A DNA stretch of 64,000 nucleotides from Streptomyces violascens (lineage in GTDB: Bacteria; Actinomycetota; Actinomycetes; Streptomycetales; Streptomycetaceae). Made by a program: the position numbers and the translations under genes. The notes under the pieces are model-generated. The model saw only the letters and a program-made list of their open reading frames with translations, ran no database searches and had not been told where the DNA came from. Below, piece after piece: positions 54,602-63,791 of this stretch; the stretch's first letter is position 1; each line of letters opens with the position of its first letter. The stretch spans positions 62,001 through 126,000 of the forward strand of contig NZ_BMUA01000001.1 of assembly GCF_014649955.1 (NCBI RefSeq), written 5' to 3'.

Positions 54602-55402
54602 ATGCGACCGTCACCACACCGTGCCCGTGGCACGCGGGGCCTGTTGGGCGCGTTGCTCACCGCGCTCATCTCGCTGGCCGCACTGCTGACCACCGCCTCG
54701 GTGGCACAGGCCGACACCACTCTCTGCGAACAGTTCGGCTCGACGACGGTCCAGGGCCGCTACGTCGCTCAGAACAACCGCTGGGGCACCAGTCAGGCCC
54801 AGTGCATCACCACTACCGCCTCGGGATTCAGGATCACCCGGGCCGACGGGTCGGTCCCCACGGCCGGCGCCCCGAAGTCCTACCCGTCCCTCTACAACGG
54901 CTGCCATTACACCAACTGCTCGCCCGGCACCCACCTGCCCGCCCGGCTCAGCACCATCGCCGGCTCGCCCACCAGCGTCTCCTACAGCTATGTGAACAAC
55001 GCGGTGTACGACGCCGCGTACGACATCTGGCTCGATCCCACGCCCCGTACCGACGGAGTCAACCGGACCGAGATCATGATCTGGTTCAACAAAGTCGGCC
55101 CCGTCCAGCCCGTGGGCTCGCAGGTCGGCACAGCGACCGTGGCTGGCCGCCCGTGGCAGGTGTGGTCCGGCAACAACGGCTCCAATGACGTGCTGACCTT
55201 CGTCGCACCGTCAGCGATCGCCGGCTGGAGCTTCGATGTCATGGACTTCGCCCGGCAGGCCGTCTCCCGAGGGCTGGCGCAGAACAGCTGGTACCTGACC
55301 AGCATTCAGGCGGGCTTCGAGCCCTGGCAGAACGGCGCCGGCCTCGCCGTGACCTCGTTCTCCTCCACGGTCAACACCAGCAGCGCCGACCCCAGGGCCT
55401 GA
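54602..55402 (+). CDS. GH12 endoglucanase (catalytic domain only)
   Basis: 266 residues, secreted; signal peptide ends at AQA (residue ~37). GH12 beta-sandwich: TLCEQFGSTTVQGRYVAQNN, nucleophile Glu in NRTEIMIWFNK, acid/base Glu in QAGFEPWQNGAG. The first Cys pair (C..., HYTNC) is as in Streptomyces CelB. CelB-like enzymes usually carry a C-terminal CBM2; here the protein ends 20 residues after the catalytic domain, the only enzyme of the island without a cellulose-binding module. ATG 54602 has GGAGAGG. It cleaves amorphous cellulose or beta-glucan internally. Confidence 0.93.
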   Translation: MRPSPHRARGTRGLLGALLTALISLAALLTTASVAQADTTLCEQFGSTTVQGRYVAQNNRWGTSQAQCITTTASGFRITRADGSVPTAGAPKSYPSLYNGCHYTNCSPGTHLPARLSTIAGSPTSVSYSYVNNAVYDAAYDIWLDPTPRTDGVNRTEIMIWFNKVGPVQPVGSQVGTATVAGRPWQVWSGNNGSNDVLTFVAPSAIAGWSFDVMDFARQAVSRGLAQNSWYLTSIQAGFEPWQNGAGLAVTSFSSTVNTSSADPRA

Positions 55403-55473
55403 ACGGCACCCCCTGCAGCACCTCCTGCCCCCCCACGAGCTCACCCAGCCCCGCCCACCCGTGACGGAGGACA

Positions 55474-55514
55474 GCAGTTGACCCGCATCCGCTTCACCGA
55501 TGGGGGTCAACTGC
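55474..55514. terminator. terminator after GH12
   Basis: Perfect 11-bp stem GCAGTTGACCC / GGGTCAACTGC, loop 19 nt. Confidence 0.75.
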
Positions 55515-55565
55515 CTCTTCGGGTCGCGGTCTTGACGTGAACTTCGCACGGCTGGCTTGATGGAT

Positions 55566-55579
55566 TGGGAGCGCTCCCA
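55566..55579. promoter_or_regulatory. CebR box upstream of GH9
   Basis: Perfect TGGGAGCGCTCCCA, 46 nt before the GTG of the GH9 gene, inside the expected promoter. Identical to the box at 52215. Confidence 0.9.
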
Positions 55580-55625
55580 TCTCTCATTTCGCCCAAGCCT
55601 CCCCCACCCCAGGAAGGCCTCATCA

Positions 55626-58094
55626 GTGCCCCTTGCCACCTCCGCCCGCGGCATGTTGCGTCATGCGGTCACCGCGCTCGCCGCCCTCGCCCTGGCCACC
55701 GGCGGCCTGACCGCCGCCGCGCTTCCTGCGCACTCCGCCGCCGCAGCCACCGAGGCAGCCGCCGACGTCCAAGTCCGGGTCAACCAGCTCGGCTACCTGC
55801 CCGACGGCCCCAAGCGGGCCACCGTGGTCAGTTCCGCGACCGGGCCGCTTCCCTGGCAGCTGCGCGACTCCTCCGGCACGGTGGTCGCCTCGGGCACCAC
55901 CACCCTGCACGGCGCCGACGAGGCATCCGGCCAGTCCACGCACTTGGTGGACTTCGGCGCGTACACCGCTTCCGGCGCCGGCTTCACCTTGGTCGTCGAC
56001 GGTCGGGCCAGCCACCCGTTCGACATCTCCGCATCGCTGTACGACGGGCTGCGCGCCGACAGCATGTCGTTCTTCTACCAGCAGCGCAGCGGTATCCCGA
56101 TCGAAGCCGGCCTCGCGGGCAGCGCCTACACCCGCCCCGCGGGGCACCTGGGCGTGGCCCCGAACAAGGGGGACACCAGCGTCCCCTGCCAGGCCGACGT
56201 GTGCGACTACCACCTTGACGTGCGCGGCGGCTGGTACGACGCGGGCGACCAGGGCAAGTACGTGGTCAACGGTGGCATATCCGTCTGGGAGCTCGTCAAT
56301 TCCTTCGAACGGGCCCGGCGTGCGGGCGGTGACGCGGCGCTCGGCGACTCGACGCTACGCGTGCCGGAGCGCGGCAACGGGATACCGGACGTGCTGGACG
56401 AGGCCCGCTGGGAGCTGGAGTTCCTGCTGCGGATGCAGGTCCCGGCAGGCAGACCGATGGCCGGAATGGCCTTCCACAAGGTGCACGACGCCGAGTGGAC
56501 CGCGTTGCCGACCCGCCCCGAACTCGATGACAAACAACGCGAGTTGCACAGCCCGTCCACCGCGGCCACGCTCAACCTGGCGGCCACAGCCGCGCAGTGC
56601 GCCCGGGTGTACGCACCGTACGACGCGGCCTTCTCCGCACGCTGCCTCGACGCCGCCCGACGCGCCTGGGCGGCCGCCAAGGCCAACCCGAACGTGCTCG
56701 CCCCGGCGACCGACAACACCGGCGGCGGCGCATACGAGGACGCCGACGTCTCGGACGAGTTCTACTGGGCCGCGGCCGAACTCCTCGCCACCACCGGCGA
56801 GTCGCAGTACCGGGACGCGGTGACAGCCTCCCCGCACCACACCGAACCGGCCGGCGGATTCTGGTGGGGCGGCACCGCGACGCTCGGCCGGATCACCCTC
56901 GTCACCGTCCCCGGCGTCGACCTGCCGGCCGACGACCTCACCCGGGTGCGCGGCCTACTGACCTCGGCCGCAGACGGCTACCTCGCCACCATGGCCGGCC
57001 AGGGCTACGCCGTACCGATCCCCGCGACCGGCTACACCTGGGGCTCCAACGGCTCCGTCGCCAACAACGCGATGATTCTGGCCGTCGCCTACGAGCTGAC
57101 CGGTCGGCAGAAATACCGCGCGGGAGCGCTGGAATCGATGGACTACCTCCTCGGCCACAATGCCCTCGACCTCTCCTACGTCACCGGTTACGGCGAGCAC
57201 TCCTCCGAGAACCAGCACCACCGCTTCTGGGCGCACCAGAACGACGCCTCGCTGCCGCATCCGCCGGCCGGCTCCTTCGCGGGCGGCCCGAACGCGGGTC
57301 TGGAGGATCCGGTGGCCAAGGCCAAGCTCCCGGGCTGCGCGCCGGCGGCGTGCTACGTGGACGACATCGGCTCGTACTCAACCAACGAGGTGGCGATCAA
57401 CTGGAACGCCTCGCTGGCATGGCTTGCGGCCTTCGCGGCGGAGCGGCACGGAACCCCGGCGGTGCCCGAGGTGCGGGTGACACCGGCGGCGGTGGCCGTC
57501 CCGGAGGGCGGCTCGGCGGCGGTCGGGGTACGGCTCTCGGCCGCGCCGGCGCAGAGCGTCACCGTGACCGTGGCCCGGAGCTCCGGCGACCAGGATCTGG
57601 CCGCGACGACGGGTACGACCTTGGTGTTCACACCGGCCGACTGGGCGACCCCGCAGCAGGTTTCGGTGTCCGCCGCGCAGGACGCCGACACCGTCTCGGG
57701 CAGCGCGACGTTCACTGTCGCCGGGCCGGGGGTGCGGTCGGCGACGTTCGCGGCAACCGAGGTTGACGACGACGCGGCGGCAGCCTGCGCGGTGACGTAC
57801 CGGGTCGACAATTCCTGGGGCAACGGGTTCACCGCGACGGTGACCGTGAAGAACACCGGGGCGTCGGCGGTCTCGGGCTGGACGCTGGGGTGGAGCTTCG
57901 CGGGCGACCAGCGGATCAGCAGTGCCTGGAATGCCACGGTGAGTCAGTCGGGCTCCGCGGTGACGGCCCACGACGCCGGTTGGAACGCCGCTCTGGCGCC
58001 CGGCGGCAGCACGCGTGTCGGGTTCCAGGCGACGTACTCGGGAACCAACGCGGCACCCACGCGATACACCCTGAACGGCGTGCTCTGCTCCTGA
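55626..58094 (+). CDS. GH9 cellulase with N-terminal Ig-like and C-terminal CBM2
   Basis: 822 residues from GTG 55626 (AGGAAGG upstream); an ATG at 55560 would include the CebR box and is rejected. Signal peptide to ~42, CelD-type Ig-like domain ~48-140 ([20 protein letters not shown]), GH9 ~145-620 with [20 protein letters not shown] (base Asp pair), the His region [19 protein letters not shown] and acid Glu in [13 protein letters not shown], a beta module ~628-720 ([20 protein letters not shown]), CBM2 ~724-822. Ig-plus-GH9 architecture fits theme-B/D endo- or exo-acting enzymes. CebR-controlled. Confidence 0.94.
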   Translation: MPLATSARGMLRHAVTALAALALATGGLTAAALPAHSAAAATEAAADVQVRVNQLGYLPDGPKRATVVSSATGPLPWQLRDSSGTVVASGTTTLHGADEASGQSTHLVDFGAYTASGAGFTLVVDGRASHPFDISASLYDGLRADSMSFFYQQRSGIPIEAGLAGSAYTRPAGHLGVAPNKGDTSVPCQADVCDYHLDVRGGWYDAGDQGKYVVNGGISVWELVNSFERARRAGGDAALGDSTLRVPERGNGIPDVLDEARWELEFLLRMQVPAGRPMAGMAFHKVHDAEWTALPTRPELDDKQRELHSPSTAATLNLAATAAQCARVYAPYDAAFSARCLDAARRAWAAAKANPNVLAPATDNTGGGAYEDADVSDEFYWAAAELLATTGESQYRDAVTASPHHTEPAGGFWWGGTATLGRITLVTVPGVDLPADDLTRVRGLLTSAADGYLATMAGQGYAVPIPATGYTWGSNGSVANNAMILAVAYELTGRQKYRAGALESMDYLLGHNALDLSYVTGYGEHSSENQHHRFWAHQNDASLPHPPAGSFAGGPNAGLEDPVAKAKLPGCAPAACYVDDIGSYSTNEVAINWNASLAWLAAFAAERHGTPAVPEVRVTPAAVAVPEGGSAAVGVRLSAAPAQSVTVTVARSSGDQDLAATTGTTLVFTPADWATPQQVSVSAAQDADTVSGSATFTVAGPGVRSATFAATEVDDDAAAACAVTYRVDNSWGNGFTATVTVKNTGASAVSGWTLGWSFAGDQRISSAWNATVSQSGSAVTAHDAGWNAALAPGGSTRVGFQATYSGTNAAPTRYTLNGVLCS

Positions 58095-58158
58095 GCGACG
58101 GAAAACCACACCGGGTGCGCCTCACCCGGGCACCAACGCTGGGGACGCCGACACCTTA

Positions 58159-58198
58159 CCGGGCGGGGCTGTTGCCTCAGAGCAACGGCCCTGCCCGG
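58159..58198. terminator. bidirectional terminator between GH9 and bxlA
   Basis: CCGGGCGGGGCTGTTGC / GCAACGGCCCTGCCCGG, 17 pairs including two G-U, loop CTCAGA. It separates the converging cellulase and bxl operons. Confidence 0.8.
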
Positions 58199-58208
58199 CC
58201 CATCGCCC

Positions 58209-60611
58209 TCAACTCATCGGCGTCACACCGGGTTCGGCCGTAGGCAGAACCTGCACGGTGACGGTCGGGTGGAGGCGGCGGGTGTGGTCGAGCGAGCGGA
58301 CCGGGCCGCTCAGGCGCAGCGGTACGGCGAAGCGGGCATTGGTGCTGGAGGCGGCGATCCGTAGTTCCAGCGTGCCCGGTTCCACGATCCGACGGCCGCT
58401 GCGGCCGGTGAAGGAGGCCAGGTCGGCGGGGACTGCCAGTTCCACGCGGCACCCGGCGCCCGCCGCCAGCTCGATCCGCCGGTATCCGATCAGCCGCTGC
58501 ACCGGCTGCACCACGCTCGCGACCGGATCGTGCAGGTACAGCTGTACGACCTCGCTGCCCACCCGTCCGCCGACGTTGCGCAGTTCGAAGGCCAGCCGGA
58601 ACTCGCCGTCGGTGCCGGTCTCGCCGATCTCCATCGCCAAACCCGACCAGATGAACTCGCTGTAGCCGAGCCCGTGTCCGAATCCGTAGGCGGGTGTCGG
58701 GTCGACGCTGGAGACACCGCTCGCCTGGGCAAGCCGCGCGGCCAGGTACGTCGTCGGCTGGACACCGGGATGCGCGGGGATACTGACCGGCAGCCGCCCG
58801 GACGGGTTGACCCGTCCGCTCAGCACGCCCGCCACAGCCTGTGTGCCAGCCTCACCGGGGAAGAAGCACTGGACGATCGCCGCAGCCTCGCGCACCGCGC
58901 GTCCCAGCGCGTACGGACGCCCGGCCAACAAGGTGACCACGAGCGGAGTGCCGCAGTCCAGCAACGCTTCAAGCAACTCTCCCTGAACACCAGGAAGTTC
59001 GAGAGATTCAGCATCGCAGCCTTCGCCGCTGGTGCCTCGGCCGAACAAGCCCGCCCGGTCACCGAGGGCCAGCACCACTACATCGGCCTGCCGAGCGGCA
59101 CGGACCGCTTCCGGGATTCCCCCGGTGTCCTCGCCGTCGACGGCCACCCCGCACACCGTCCGCACCTCGCTCCCGGCGAACTCGGCCCGCAACGCCTCGC
59201 TCAGCGTGGGGAGTTCGATGCCGAGCGGCACCTGGGGGTGCTGGCCGCCCACGTGCACCGGGAAGGCGTAGCAGCCCAGGACTGCGGTCGGTTCGTCGGC
59301 GTTGGGGCCGATCAACGCGATCCGGGCGGGGGCGCGCAACGGCAGCAGGCCGTCGTTGCGCAGCAGTACCACGGCCTGTTCGGCGAGTTCGGCGGCGAGG
59401 GCTCGGTTGGCGGACGGGTCGAGGTCGACCGTGCCGCGCAACGCCGCCGGTTCGCTCGGGTCGGTGTCGGTGAGGGCGTCGGGCACGGGGTCCCAGTCCG
59501 GGTCCAGCAAGCCGAGTTGGGCCTTCTGGACGAGCACCCGGCGCAGCGCCCGGTCGATCAGGCCCTCCGGGACGAGGCCGGCGGCGACGGCGTCGAGCAG
59601 GGGCTGCCCGTAGGCCTTCACGGTCGGCAGTTCGGTGTCGACGCCGCTGGTCAGAGCCAGGGCGGCGGCCTCCTTCCAGTCCTCGGCGACGCCGTGCAGG
59701 GTTTTGAGGAAGGCGATGCCGAAGTAGTCGGCGACCACCGTTCCGGTGAAACCCCAGGTGTCCCGGAGCAGCCCGGTGAGCAGGGCCTCATCGGCGGCGC
59801 TGGGGATGCCGTCCGTATCGGTGTAGGCGTGCATGACCGAGCGGGGGCGGCCTTCGCGGACGGCCATCTCGAACGGCGGCAGGACGACGTCGGCGCGTTC
59901 GCGCGGCCCCATGGAGACGGGAGCCAGGTTGCGTCCGGCGCGGGAGGCGGAGTACCCGGCGAAATGCTTGAGGGTGGCGACGATCCCGGCCGCCTCCAGG
60001 CCCTGGACGTAGGCCGTTGCGATGGTGGCGACCAGATACGGGTCCTCGCCGATGGTCTCCTCGACCCGCCCCCAGCGGGCGTCGCGCACCACGTCGAGGA
60101 CCGGCGCCAGTCCCTGGTGCACACCGACGGCCCGCATGTCGCGGCCGATCGCGGCGGCCATCCGCCGCACCAGTGCCGGGTTGAAGGCGGCGCCCCAGGA
60201 CAGGGGCACGGGGTAGGCGGTGGCGCCCCAGGCGGCGAAGCCGGCCAGGCACTCCTCGTGAGCCAGGGCGGGGATGCCGAAGCGGTTGGTTGCGACGATC
60301 CGGCGCTGGGTGCGCACCAGCGAGAGGGCGCCGAGCGCCGGATCGACCGGTGCGGTACCGAAGGGGCGGGTCAACTGGCCGAGCCCGTACGGCAGCAGGG
60401 TGTCCAGGTCGGGCGGATCCTCCATCTCGTGCTGGTGCGGGGCGACTTCACCCCCCTCGTCGCTGGCACCGACCCAGACGCCGATCAGCTGGGCTGCCTT
60501 CTCCCGCAGGGTCATGACCGCGATCAGGGCGTCGGCTCGGGCCTGCGGCGTGAGCGTGGTGTCCCGCCAGGCGGGAACGCCGTCCGGGGCGGGGGGCGGG
60601 ATGGCGCTCAT
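58209..60611 (-). CDS. bxlA: GH3 beta-glycosidase, BxlA-like beta-xylosidase
   Basis: 800 residues from ATG 60611 with GGGAGGAAA upstream. GH3 N-domain: IGRDMRAVGVHQGLAPVLDV, RWGRVEETIGEDPYLVATIA, KHF at 215-217, nucleophile Asp295 in TVVADYFGIAFL. C-domain (VLLRNDGLLPL, IALIGPNA) and a Fn3-like end. No signal peptide, so cytoplasmic: it hydrolyses imported oligosaccharides. Last gene of bxlEFGA; its ATG overlaps the bxlG stop. Naming rests on gene order and remembered similarity to Streptomyces BxlA; beta-glucosidase activity is an alternative. Confidence 0.88.
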   Translation of the reverse strand: MSAIPPPAPDGVPAWRDTTLTPQARADALIAVMTLREKAAQLIGVWVGASDEGGEVAPHQHEMEDPPDLDTLLPYGLGQLTRPFGTAPVDPALGALSLVRTQRRIVATNRFGIPALAHEECLAGFAAWGATAYPVPLSWGAAFNPALVRRMAAAIGRDMRAVGVHQGLAPVLDVVRDARWGRVEETIGEDPYLVATIATAYVQGLEAAGIVATLKHFAGYSASRAGRNLAPVSMGPRERADVVLPPFEMAVREGRPRSVMHAYTDTDGIPSAADEALLTGLLRDTWGFTGTVVADYFGIAFLKTLHGVAEDWKEAAALALTSGVDTELPTVKAYGQPLLDAVAAGLVPEGLIDRALRRVLVQKAQLGLLDPDWDPVPDALTDTDPSEPAALRGTVDLDPSANRALAAELAEQAVVLLRNDGLLPLRAPARIALIGPNADEPTAVLGCYAFPVHVGGQHPQVPLGIELPTLSEALRAEFAGSEVRTVCGVAVDGEDTGGIPEAVRAARQADVVVLALGDRAGLFGRGTSGEGCDAESLELPGVQGELLEALLDCGTPLVVTLLAGRPYALGRAVREAAAIVQCFFPGEAGTQAVAGVLSGRVNPSGRLPVSIPAHPGVQPTTYLAARLAQASGVSSVDPTPAYGFGHGLGYSEFIWSGLAMEIGETGTDGEFRLAFELRNVGGRVGSEVVQLYLHDPVASVVQPVQRLIGYRRIELAAGAGCRVELAVPADLASFTGRSGRRIVEPGTLELRIAASSTNARFAVPLRLSGPVRSLDHTRRLHPTVTVQVLPTAEPGVTPMS

Positions 60612-61426
60612 TTTCCTCCCACGCCCATCAGGCCCTGGACGAGGGCGCGGCGGGCGAACAGGTAGACGACAAGGATGGGGAGCATGGACAGCACCACGGC
60701 GCTGAGCAGTCCGGGTACGTCGGCGCCGTGTTCGGTCTGGAACTCGTACAGGCCGAGGGTGATGACCTTGGTGGAGTCGGACTGGGTGAGGATGAGCGGG
60801 AACAGGAAGCCGTTCCACGCCTGGAGGGCGGCGAAGACCACGATGGAGGACAAGCCCCCCTTGGACAGCGGCAGCACCAGTTGCCGGAAGACCCGGCCCG
60901 GGGAGGCGCCGTCCATCGCCATCGCCTCGTACAGCTCGGGGCTGATGTCGCGCATGGCACCGGTGAGGACCAGGGTGCAGACCGGGAGGCAGAAGGCGGC
61001 GGTCGGCAGGATGACACCGATCAGGTGGTCGTAGAGCCCGGCCTTACTGATCAGGTAGAACATCGGGACGATCACCGCCTGCGCGGGGATCGCCAGGCCG
61101 AGGAGGAACAGCCGGAACACCCAGCCGGTGGCGCGGCCCCGGGCTCGTACGATGGCGTACGCGAGCGGCGGGACGACCAGCAGCACGATCGCGACCACGC
61201 TGGCGGTGACGGTCAGGGTGTTGAGGAAGTCCCGGCCGAAGCCGTTGGACAGGTCGGTGAGATAGTTCCGCAGGGTCCACTGGGCCGGCAGACCGAGCGG
61301 GCCCTCGGTGGAGTAGTCGGCGCGGGTGCGGAGGGTGGCCAGCAGCAGTACGTACAGCGGTAGGCCGACAAGCAGCAGCCAGATCAACGAGCCGAAGCCT
61401 GCAAGGTAGTTGGGGCGTCCGCGCAT
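60608..61426 (-). CDS. bxlG: ABC sugar importer permease, BxlG-like
   Basis: 272 residues, six transmembrane helices, MalG type. The EAA loop reads EAMAMDGASPGRVFRQLVLP (residues ~185-204). ATG 61426 shares a base with the bxlF stop (TGATG), and the 3' end overlaps bxlA by 4 nt. No ATPase gene is in the operon, as usual in Streptomyces, where MsiK energises many sugar importers (established knowledge). Confidence 0.9.
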   Translation of the reverse strand: MRGRPNYLAGFGSLIWLLLVGLPLYVLLLATLRTRADYSTEGPLGLPAQWTLRNYLTDLSNGFGRDFLNTLTVTASVVAIVLLVVPPLAYAIVRARGRATGWVFRLFLLGLAIPAQAVIVPMFYLISKAGLYDHLIGVILPTAAFCLPVCTLVLTGAMRDISPELYEAMAMDGASPGRVFRQLVLPLSKGGLSSIVVFAALQAWNGFLFPLILTQSDSTKVITLGLYEFQTEHGADVPGLLSAVVLSMLPILVVYLFARRALVQGLMGVGGK

Positions 61427-62322
61427 CACAGGCCCTCCGCCGTGCCGCGCATCCGGTCGTAGCCGGAGAACTTGACTACGGCCAGCGAGACGAGGGTGGC
61501 GACGACCACCAGGACCAGGGCGATGGCAGACGCGGCCCCGAAGTCGTAGCTCTTGAAGCCCTTTTGGTACATGTAGAAGGCGCTGACGGTGGTGTCGGTG
61601 CCGGGGCCGCCCTGGGTGAGGATCAGCACCGTGTCGAAGGTGGTGAGTCCGCCGACCACCATCAGCACCATCGAGGTGATGACAGTGTTGCGCAGTTGCG
61701 GCAGGGTGATGTGGATGAACTGCCGGACGGTGCCCGCCCCGTCGACCGCGGCAGCTTGGTAGAGCACCTGGGGGATGGCTCGGGCACCGCCCTGGTAGAT
61801 CAGTGCGTGCAGCGGGGTGAACTGCCACACCCCCACGAAGGTGAGCACCGCGAGCGCGCCGCTGCGGCTGCCCAGCAGGTTGCCGTCACCGAACAGCCAT
61901 GTCAGTTGGGCGGGCACACCGAAGTTGGGGTCCAGGACGGCTCGCCACACCACGGACACGGCGGTCGCCGAAAGGAGCAGCGGTACGAAGTAGACCGCCG
62001 AGAGCACGGCCCGGTTGCGCTGGTGTCCGGCGGCCCACACCCCGAGCAGAAGGCTGACCGGTGTCTGGGTGAGCACGCCGAGGGCGGTGAGCAGCAGCGT
62101 GGTCCAGACCGACTGGCTCATCACCGGGTCGTGGATCAGCGCGACCCAGTTGTCCAGACCGTTGAAGTGCGGCTCGGTGATGCCGTCCCAGTTGGCGAAG
62201 GAGAGCACGGCGACCAGGACCAGCGGCGCCATCGCGAACAGCAGGAAGAACACCGCTGCGGGCGCCGCCCAGGCGAAGCCCGGACGGGCCACGCCCGCGG
62301 CGGACTTCGGGGCACGCGTCAT
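61426..62322 (-). CDS. bxlF: ABC sugar importer permease, BxlF-like
   Basis: 298 residues, MalF-type with about six helices (AWAAPAAVFFLLFAMAPLVL as the first). EAA-like loop YQAAAVDGAGTVRQFIHITL. ATG 62322 overlaps the stop of the binding-protein gene (ATGA). Forms a heterodimer with the BxlG-like permease. Confidence 0.9.
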   Translation of the reverse strand: MTRAPKSAAGVARPGFAWAAPAAVFFLLFAMAPLVLVAVLSFANWDGITEPHFNGLDNWVALIHDPVMSQSVWTTLLLTALGVLTQTPVSLLLGVWAAGHQRNRAVLSAVYFVPLLLSATAVSVVWRAVLDPNFGVPAQLTWLFGDGNLLGSRSGALAVLTFVGVWQFTPLHALIYQGGARAIPQVLYQAAAVDGAGTVRQFIHITLPQLRNTVITSMVLMVVGGLTTFDTVLILTQGGPGTDTTVSAFYMYQKGFKSYDFGAASAIALVLVVVATLVSLAVVKFSGYDRMRGTAEGL

Positions 62323-63611
62323 GAGGTGGGCAAGGCCTGCATGGCCTTGATGAAGGCGTCGGCATCGATCTTGCCGTCGACGTACTGCTGGATGGCGGTG
62401 CGCATCGGGGTGGACGCGCTCTGCGGGTAGGCCTGGTCCCAGGAAAGCTGGAACGAGGGGGCGGCCTTGACCAGTTCGTACTGGTACTTGGAGTACGCGG
62501 GGCTGGCCGCGGTGTCGAGGAAGTCGACGGTGTGGACGGTGGTGGGCAGGTTGCCCACGGCGAGCTGAGCCTTGACGAACTCCTCGGAGTACATCAGCTT
62601 CAGGAAGGCGGCAGCGGCCTCGGGGTGCTTGGTCTTCTTCAGCACCGAGTAGAAGTTGTTGGTGTTGCCGACCACGTCGGCCGGGTCGCCCTTGCCACCG
62701 TTCAGCGTGGGGAAGCCGGTGTACCCGAGGCCCGACTCGGCGAAGTCCGGGTTGGCGTCCTGCTGGGTGGAGTAGTACCAGGAGCCCATGAGTTCGAAGG
62801 CGGCCCGGCCCTTGGCCACCAGGGCCGGGGAGCCGCCGTCGGTGAACTTGACGGAGTCGAAGCTCCTGCCGAACGCTCCGGAGTCGGCCAGGTCTTTGAC
62901 GGCGGCCAGCGCCTTGCGGCTGTCCTCGCTCGCCCAGGCCTCCCGGTCGCCGCCCACTGCCCGTTGCAACAGTCCGGGCCCGCCGATCCGGTCGTAGAGG
63001 TACTCGAACCACATCAGGGTGGGCCACTGGTCGCCGCCGCCGAGCGCGATCGGAGTGATGCCCTTGGCCTTGAGTGCCCTGGTGGCAGCGACCAGCTCGT
63101 CCCACGTGCGCGGCGGAGTCAGGCCGGCGTCCGCCAGCACCTTCTTGTTGTGGAACAGCAGCACCGGCTGGGTACCGCGCATCGGCACCCCGTACGGTTT
63201 GCCGTCCACGACGGCCGAGTTGAACACGGACGGCAGGAAGTTGCTCTTCAATCCCGGGTCCTTGGCGATGAAGCCGTCCAACGGAAGCAGCAGACCGGCC
63301 TTCACGAAGGGCTTGATGGAGCCGCCGCCCCAGTTGAAGAAGACGTCCGGGGCATGCGGGGTGTTGATGACGGTCTGCAGCTTCTGCTGGTAGTCCGCGC
63401 CGGGGACGGTGTCGAGCACCACCTTGACCTTGGAGGTCTTGTTGAAGGTCTCGGCGATCTGCTTCTCGACCTTGTTGGTGGCGTCGCCGTAGACCATCAC
63501 GTGGATCGTCCCGGATCCCGCGTCGGAGGAGGCGCCACCCGATCCGCACGCCGCGGTCATGCCCAGGACGAGTGCGCTGGCCGCGGCGATCGCGGCGAAT
63601 CTCGATCCCAT
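62319..63611 (-). CDS. bxlE: ABC sugar-binding lipoprotein, BxlE-like
   Basis: 430 residues from ATG 63611. Lipoprotein signal MGSRFAAIAAASALVLGMTA with Cys22 at the lipobox (TAAC). Extracytoplasmic solute-binding protein family 1 with IHVMVYGDATNKVEKQIAET, GADYQQKLQTVINTPHAPDV and GVPMRGTQPVLLFHNKKVLA. In S. thermoviolaceus BxlE binds xylobiose (literature knowledge), and similar specificity is inferred here. First gene of the operon, preceded by a CGAA-N3-TTCG site and divergent from a LacI regulator. Confidence 0.88.
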   Translation of the reverse strand: MGSRFAAIAAASALVLGMTAACGSGGASSDAGSGTIHVMVYGDATNKVEKQIAETFNKTSKVKVVLDTVPGADYQQKLQTVINTPHAPDVFFNWGGGSIKPFVKAGLLLPLDGFIAKDPGLKSNFLPSVFNSAVVDGKPYGVPMRGTQPVLLFHNKKVLADAGLTPPRTWDELVAATRALKAKGITPIALGGGDQWPTLMWFEYLYDRIGGPGLLQRAVGGDREAWASEDSRKALAAVKDLADSGAFGRSFDSVKFTDGGSPALVAKGRAAFELMGSWYYSTQQDANPDFAESGLGYTGFPTLNGGKGDPADVVGNTNNFYSVLKKTKHPEAAAAFLKLMYSEEFVKAQLAVGNLPTTVHTVDFLDTAASPAYSKYQYELVKAAPSFQLSWDQAYPQSASTPMRTAIQQYVDGKIDADAFIKAMQALPTS

Positions 63612-63626
63612 ACCCTGCCCATCATT

Positions 63627-63637
63627 CGAATGTTTCG
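63627..63637. promoter_or_regulatory. candidate operator for the bxl operon
   Basis: Palindrome CGAATGTTTCG (CGAA-N3-TTCG), 16 bp upstream of the bxlE start. ATTCGAAT overlaps it, and GCGAATGTTG follows at 63648. Likely target of the divergent LacI-type protein; not a CebR box. Confidence 0.5.
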
Positions 63638-63791
63638 GACTACGTGGCGAATGTTGTGGGAAAACTAGGACCACCCCCGGCGGCCGTCAAGAGTGCTGGC
63701 GGGATCCGATCCGACCGGCCGACCGGCTAGCATCCGTGCCGTCGACCACCCACAGCGACGTTCGCCCAGCAGGGCAGTGCAGGAGGAGTTC

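Noticed and set aside
49234..58094. cellulosome components
   Set aside because: No dockerin, cohesin or scaffoldin sequences; enzymes carry CBM2 as in free-enzyme systems.
58530..60665. 711-codon plus-strand open frame across bxlA
   Set aside because: Antisense shadow; bxlA on the minus strand has full GH3 motifs and a ribosome site.
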